A stretch of 25,193 nucleotides of DNA from Gnetum montanum (taxonomy: Eukaryota > Streptophyta > Gnetopsida > Gnetales > Gnetaceae). The translations under genes and the position numbers were made by a program. Below are positions 21,635 through 25,193 of this stretch, piece after piece. The DNA is taken from contig MNCI01016032.1 in the NCBI GenBank assembly GCA_015680685.1, forward strand, positions 15,704 to 40,896, read 5' to 3'. Every line of letters starts with the position of its first letter. Within the stretch, counting starts at the first letter, position 1. The notes under the pieces are model-generated. The model saw only the letters and a program-made list of their open reading frames with translations. It had not been told where the DNA came from and searched no databases.

Positions 21635-21635
21635 G
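21635..21635. other. Ambiguous base (N) at LTR-LTR junction
   Basis: The only N in the window lies exactly where two LTR heads of opposite orientation meet. Either the assembly joined two copies here, or the base is a real junction with poor read support. Confidence 0.7.
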
Positions 21636-21851
21636 CGTTCACTCTAGGACTCCTACTGCGGGCACATGGGGAAAAATTCTAACTCTGGAGTGATCAATCT
21701 GCCAGAGCTTCACTACACTAGCCAGGATTGGGAAATGAAGGGAGTGCCACCTCTTATTTATAGAAATGGTAGCGGGACGCGATATCGCAGGAGAAGACGT
21801 GATATCGCGGCAGCCGCGATATCGCGGCCTAGTGCAAATCACGTCTCATCA
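21636..21851 (-). repeat. 3' LTR of element B, U3 and start of R only
   Basis: It starts TGATGAGACGTG at 21851, after the PPT. U3 has a three-unit GATATC array, TATAAATA at 21762-21755 and TGTGCCCGCAGTAGGAG as in element C's 5' LTR. It breaks off at 21636, roughly where element C's LTR continues to GTGAACGGATC, so about three quarters of the LTR is missing. Confidence 0.8.
21778..21828 (-). repeat. U3 GATATC array, 3 units
   Basis: GATATC cores lie at 21781, 21801 and 21818 (spacings 20 and 17). GCCGCGATATCGCGGC (21813-21828) is a perfect 16-bp palindrome. CpGs are intact, unlike in element C's 3' LTR. Confidence 0.85.
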
Positions 21852-21887
21852 TACCCCCATGACTGAATGAAAACTCGTCGTCGAGTT
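21852..21887 (-). promoter_or_regulatory. Polypurine tract of element B with upstream hairpin
   Basis: On the minus strand AGTCATGGGGGTA (21864-21852) abuts the LTR start. A six-base-pair hairpin, AACTCG-loop-CGAGTT (21887-21872), lies just before it and is present in decayed form in element C. The G-run is the expected plus-strand primer. Confidence 0.65.
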
Positions 21888-22026
21888 CCTTACAATGATA
21901 TCATGTAGGTATGGGATTATTAAGGAAAATGGAACTAATGGGATGACATGTGAACGGTCTTTATTACAAGACTTGACAAAAACTGGTGTTCATGACAACA
22001 TGGGTGAACACCTTATTACAATGACA

Positions 22027-22212
22027 TCAGGCCACAATTGGCAGCTTGAGAGAAAAGAGGAGAGAGGAGTCTTGTTGCTGCCAATGCCTAGATTGTGCCT
22101 TTCTCTGTCCGTCTGTAAGCGCATTATCAATTCCACTCCTTGCGTGATGCTTTAGCCCTGCTCCATTCCAAGTGTCCGCTCTAGATCCATTCTGTTGTTG
22201 TATGACTGCCAT
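22027..22212 (-). CDS. Small ORF in accessory position, element B
   Basis: This is a 61-codon frame from ATG 22212 to TGA 22029-22027. It starts MAVIQQQNGSRADTW, is Gln/Arg/Gly-rich, and is uninterrupted. The frame is open further upstream to an ATG at 22233, but 22212 is preferred because it sits directly after CAG, as the accessory ORFs of A and C do. It resembles their N-termini only in composition and position, so homology is likely by synteny rather than proven. The C-terminal part of the longer protein is absent. It lies about 160 bases upstream of the PPT. It may not be translated at all. Confidence 0.35.
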   Translation of the reverse strand: MAVIQQQNGSRADTWNGAGLKHHARSGIDNALTDGQRKAQSRHWQQQDSSLLFSLKLPIVA

Positions 22213-22240
22213 CTGCACACACAACACTATCATATATTAG
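22213..22240 (-). promoter_or_regulatory. 3' splice acceptor before small ORF (B)
   Basis: On the minus strand CTAAT (22240-22236), then GTGTTGTGTGTGCAG, ends at 22213 with ATG following directly. It is the third copy of the branch-point, acceptor, ATG arrangement in this family, and the sequence between differs enough that only the arrangement seems kept. Confidence 0.5.
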
Positions 22241-22421
22241 CAAGGGTAATTGAATCATGAAGTAAAGCATACCTTGCTTCGGTGTAAGTTCACTAGCTAA
22301 GGTGTGGTATGGCTGATACGGATCTGGGAAAATGTAGATGATGACTACCGAAGGTATAGGGGTTAGGAAGAAAAACGAAAAATCCGGGGCTTAGGATAAA
22401 AAATCGAAAAATCAGGCCCCG

Positions 22422-22434
22422 TACCCCCATGACT
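22422..22434 (-). repeat. Second copy of the PPT sequence
   Basis: TACCCCCATGACT on the plus strand is identical to the PPT at 21852-21864, 570 bp away. Shorter versions (CCCCCATGACT) lie at 23866-23876 and 25146-25156, and in element A at 9540-9550. Confidence 0.6.
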
Positions 22435-23650
22435 AATTGCGAACCTCTGGTAGAGTTAGAATGGAGAGAGAAAAGGAATAGGAATGATACTTAAAAAGGG
22501 ACAACTATGGCATTGAGAAAAAGGATGTCATGATGGAAATGAACAAAAATGTTAATTAATTGCAAAACGTTAAGGAAAATAAGTTAACTAATGTTCCAAA
22601 TAGAAATGTCAGTGGGTCCTCCCCAAAGCATGCTAATGCCCTGAATGCCCTGACAATCCCACATTCAAAGAGTCCGTGGGCTCGGGGAATGTCCTTTGGA
22701 AACAAGAGTTAAAGTCTTAACCGGAAGAATTTACCAAAAAGAAAACGAAGCATCAACCAAAGTATATACGATGATACAACCGACAATGAGGTGAACAATG
22801 GGTAGAAGGATGGAAAGAAGAGAACTGGAATGGAATCCCAAGAACAAGGTGGTGGACAGCCCCTTGTGTGTTACATGATTAATGTGACTTGGTGAATCTC
22901 ATTCCAACTCTGGGCTCAAACCAACCACTTCCAGTGACTTCACATCAATGCAGCTGGTGAAATCATCCACTTGGGTAACAAGGATGCAACTTTGAGAAGC
23001 CACCACCATTCCGACGAAACAACAGAGAGAATGGGAAGTGAGAAGGGCCTTAGTTAGAGGGAACACTTTGGTTCCATAACCAGTGCTTGTAGCCCAAATT
23101 TATTCCGTCTAAGGGGTGTGCGTTGAATCCTCACTTTTAGCTTTTTAGCTTCTTTTTTTCTTCTTTCATTTTTTCCCATTTTGTTTTTTCTTTTTCATGT
23201 TTTGTGTTTTTATGCGTGGGGACCACACCATGCAGAGACTTCTTTATTTTTATTGTCTCAACTTCCGATTATTGGGTTACATCAGAACGGTAAGAAAACC
23301 CAAGAAGAAAACATCCAAGCACCCAAGCGAATGACCAACACAAGAGCACCAAGTTTCCTTGAAGTCACACCCGTTTCAAATCCTTGAGTCCGTCCTTAGT
23401 TTGAGAAATGCCCAGTCACCAGTTTGTTAAAGTTCTTATTGGAAGGGAACTGTACATTTCCAAGCCAAGGGAAACCATAGACTTGATGGATGGATGGATG
23501 AAGTGATCTCATTGCCTACCATATCAAAAGAACATACCTTAGTATCAACAATGTAACTTAAAGGTAAAAACCAAACATTAGCAATTAATGAAAAACAGTT
23601 CATCCCATCGGCCCGAACACTTATTGGGTGACGAATTTACATGATGGATG

Positions 23651-23670
23651 ACACACACACACACACACAC
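23651..23670. repeat. (AC)10 microsatellite
   Basis: A perfect dinucleotide run of ten units inside element B's post-pol noncoding region. Element A has no such run at the matching place, so it arose in or after B's lineage. Confidence 0.95.
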
Positions 23671-23846
23671 AAAAAGATAGAAAAATATAACGATGTTGTA
23701 AAAAAAACAAGAAAAGTTAAAGAAATTTGTAAGACAAAAATTAGAAAAGTTAAAGAAATTGTAAAACAAAAATGTGGAAAACAAAAACGTTGTAAAACAA
23801 AAATGTGTTAAACAAAAATTGAAAAAGAACTGAGGGCCCCATATGA

Positions 23847-25145
23847 CTAGCATAGGTGGCCATCTCCCCCATGACTGAGTTGTGAGGGAGAGATCCGAAG
23901 TAGTGAGCGCCTATTTGAATTTCTAAGCAGTGCCCAACTTCTCCCAATTGATGATCTTAAATTCAGGGTTGGAAGTTGGCGACGCTCACGTTCCAATGTA
24001 TCTATGCCACGGTTGTTGGCATGAGTTGCCTCAGTTCGTTCCATGCATATTTGTTTGCTCTTATGAGAAGCTGTCAACCACGGGGTGTCTACTACTTCTT
24101 GTGTGGTTGCTACATACAGGCATCTTTGTTGCAGAGTTTCCTGGGCACACCTGTGACATGGAGACATTTCCTCCGTGTCATCACCCGATGAATCACTGTA
24201 TGTGATGCATGGAACTATCCTCTTCTCGATCTTTCCACATATGTTTATCTTGGAGATTTCCAAGGAAAGATCACGGATCCTAAGGCATGCATCTACTGTG
24301 CTTAGCCATGCCCTTCCCAGTATAATTGGGAAGTCCCCTTCATTGTTGTTAACATCGATCACTAGGAAATCCGCTGGGTAGGACCAACCACACACAGTGG
24401 TGATAACGTCCTCCACCAAACCCAAGGGAATAGTGATGGACTGGTCTGCCAACTCTAGTTGGATGTTGCTCTTCTTAAGTTGGGGCAGGTTCCAGGCGTG
24501 ATACATCTTTCGTGAAATTAAGTTGACTCCGGAACCTGAGTCAAGAAGAGCTCGATGTGGTGCATTCCCAGTAATCCGCAAATAAATAAAGGGACTCCCA
24601 GGATCATTTAGTTTCCTGGGAATGTGGCCTACCTTGATCCAATCAATTACGATATGTGTTAGCATAACCGTATGCGTTACATTCCCTTGGACTGAAGGGT
24701 GTTCCGAAGTGTTAGTAGTTAGAGGCCTATACATATACCCGTCCTCTTGTTGTTGCGAGAGCCTATCTGGGCTCCTAGTTCTGAAAAAGGGTCTCTTTTT
24801 TGTACAGTTATCGCCAGAACTAGTGTCCGGTTGGATATTTACACTATGAATATTTACAGATTTCGTGGCGTGGCGTTGCTGCGGTTGGGTAGGTAATTCC
24901 CCTTGCATTGTTGGAGCAGGAGGTGTTACGGGAACTACTTGAGGAAAAGGTGTGGGTGGAGTTAGAGGATGGACAGAATGTGGAATGTCTCCCGGAGGAG
25001 AAGGAGTCCTTTTGAAGTACTCCTGAGCATAGTAGTGATGGTATGGAGTGTGACTCATAGCGTCACCTGGAGAAACTGGCTGCTGCACATAATAACCATA
25101 AGGATCTGGCTGCCGGTAAGGGTATCGATGTGTCGGCTGTGGCAT
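23847..25145 (-). CDS. gag-protease ORF of element B, fused across a pol deletion
   Basis: This uninterrupted 432-codon frame probably begins upstream, since gag would extend past the window edge; ATG 25145 is just its first Met here. Residues 1-130 are the Pro/Tyr/Gln-rich gag tail with PFFR at 119-122. Residues 155-185 (VMLTHIVIDWIK, DPGSPFIYL) lead into an aspartic protease: ALLDSGSGVNLI with catalytic Asp 202, IPLGLVEDV, PADFLVID, FPIILGRAWLSTVDAC (273-287). Residues 316-398 match element A's acidic PR-RT linker (RCLYVAT, CMERTEA, LERERRQL). From about residue 400 the frame runs into sequence homologous to A's post-pol region, so the last about 32 residues are an artefact of the deletion. 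The active-site motif is intact, and the protease could fold. It is unlikely to be a host gene. Confidence 0.8.
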   Translation of the reverse strand: MPQPTHRYPYRQPDPYGYYVQQPVSPGDAMSHTPYHHYYAQEYFKRTPSPPGDIPHSVHPLTPPTPFPQVVPVTPPAPTMQGELPTQPQQRHATKSVNIHSVNIQPDTSSGDNCTKKRPFFRTRSPDRLSQQQEDGYMYRPLTTNTSEHPSVQGNVTHTVMLTHIVIDWIKVGHIPRKLNDPGSPFIYLRITGNAPHRALLDSGSGVNLISRKMYHAWNLPQLKKSNIQLELADQSITIPLGLVEDVITTVCGWSYPADFLVIDVNNNEGDFPIILGRAWLSTVDACLRIRDLSLEISKINICGKIEKRIVPCITYSDSSGDDTEEMSPCHRCAQETLQQRCLYVATTQEVVDTPWLTASHKSKQICMERTEATHANNRGIDTLERERRQLPTLNLRSSIGRSWALLRNSNRRSLLRISPSQLSHGGDGHLC

Positions 25146-25193
25146 CCCCCATGACTATGGGTATTGCCACTGCTGATGTTGTTCGATGGGCTG

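Larger units (their letters stand above)
22241..23846 (-). other. Noncoding post-pol region of element B
   Basis: 22445-23846 is collinear with element A 4180-5390. Notable parts are a near-direct repeat of CGAAAAATC (about 22376 and 22405) flanking CGGGGC and GCCCCG; an exact second copy of the PPT 13-mer at 22422-22434; a T-rich run on the plus strand near 23148-23210; and an A-rich tract on the plus strand (23670-23830). No domain-like frame was found. Confidence 0.55.
21636..25193 (-). mobile_element. Element B: gypsy copy with pol deleted (runs off the window)
   Basis: On the minus strand, gag-protease (25145 down), a deletion junction near 23945, the post-pol noncoding region, a small accessory ORF, PPT and the 3' LTR follow in order. 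Compared with element A, about 2.9 kb corresponding to A 5435-8360 (RT, RNase H and integrase) is missing. B has few stops and keeps CpG-rich sites, so it is younger than A. Its 5' LTR, PBS and the start of gag lie beyond 25193. With no polymerase or integrase of its own it could only be mobilised in trans. Confidence 0.8.

Noticed and set aside
21895-22155. Plus-strand 86-codon open frame
   Set aside because: It overlaps the PPT-proximal region and small ORF of element B, which run on the minus strand; no domain seen.
23578-23853. Minus-strand 91-codon Phe-rich open frame resembling membrane segments
   Set aside because: It is a translation of the T-rich tract and the (AC)10 run after pol; its hydrophobicity is a product of low complexity.
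24622-24849. Plus-strand open frame opposite the protease
   Set aside because: It is antisense to an intact protease with clear motifs; a shadow.
1-25193. Host protein-coding gene
   Set aside because: No frame on either strand shows exons of a recognisable cellular protein; every domain found is from a retrotransposon.

Overview
This is an AT-rich, gene-poor window from a large plant genome, most likely a seed plant. I found no cellular gene, tRNA or rRNA. Nearly everything recognisable is one family of Ty3/gypsy LTR retrotransposons, probably of the Athila-like branch. The evidence is a decayed tRNA-Asp-type primer binding site, gypsy gene order (gag-PR-RT-RNaseH-INT) and an extra ORF downstream of pol. 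Three relatives of different age are present, plus a stray LTR head and a LINE fragment.

Layout. (1) 1-1271: weakly characterised sequence, possibly an old LTR fragment near 790-900. (2) 1272-12552, minus strand: element A, old and full of in-frame stops. Read from right to left it has a 5' LTR (11658-12552), PBS, gag, protease, RT, RNase H, integrase, a noncoding stretch of about 2 kb, and an accessory ORF (3460 down to 1272); no 3' LTR was found. (3) 12553-14800: AT-rich sequence with no gene. (4) 14806-19426, plus strand: element C, a 4.6 kb derivative bounded by LTRs and a 5-bp target duplication with one mismatch. It keeps only a gag fragment and a shortened accessory ORF. (5) 19432-21502: no gene except a LINE endonuclease relic at 20890-21360. 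(6) 21503-21634: the head of a plus-strand LTR, meeting head-to-head across an ambiguous base (21635) the 3' LTR of (7) element B (21636 to beyond 25193, minus strand). B is the best preserved copy and has an uninterrupted 432-codon gag-protease ORF, but RT, RNase H and integrase have been deleted.

How the parts relate. A, B and C share LTR starts (TGATGAG), LTR ends where both are visible, the polypurine tract, and an accessory ORF whose ATG lies directly at a predicted 3' splice acceptor about 22-27 nt after a branch-point-like sequence. B and C lack pol and could only have moved with enzymes from a complete relative. The most distinctive unexplained structure is in the LTR U3: arrays of a GATATC-centred palindrome spaced by 14, 17 or 20 bp, with 3, 5 and 9 units in three LTRs. 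All family assignments come from reading motifs by eye; no database search was run.
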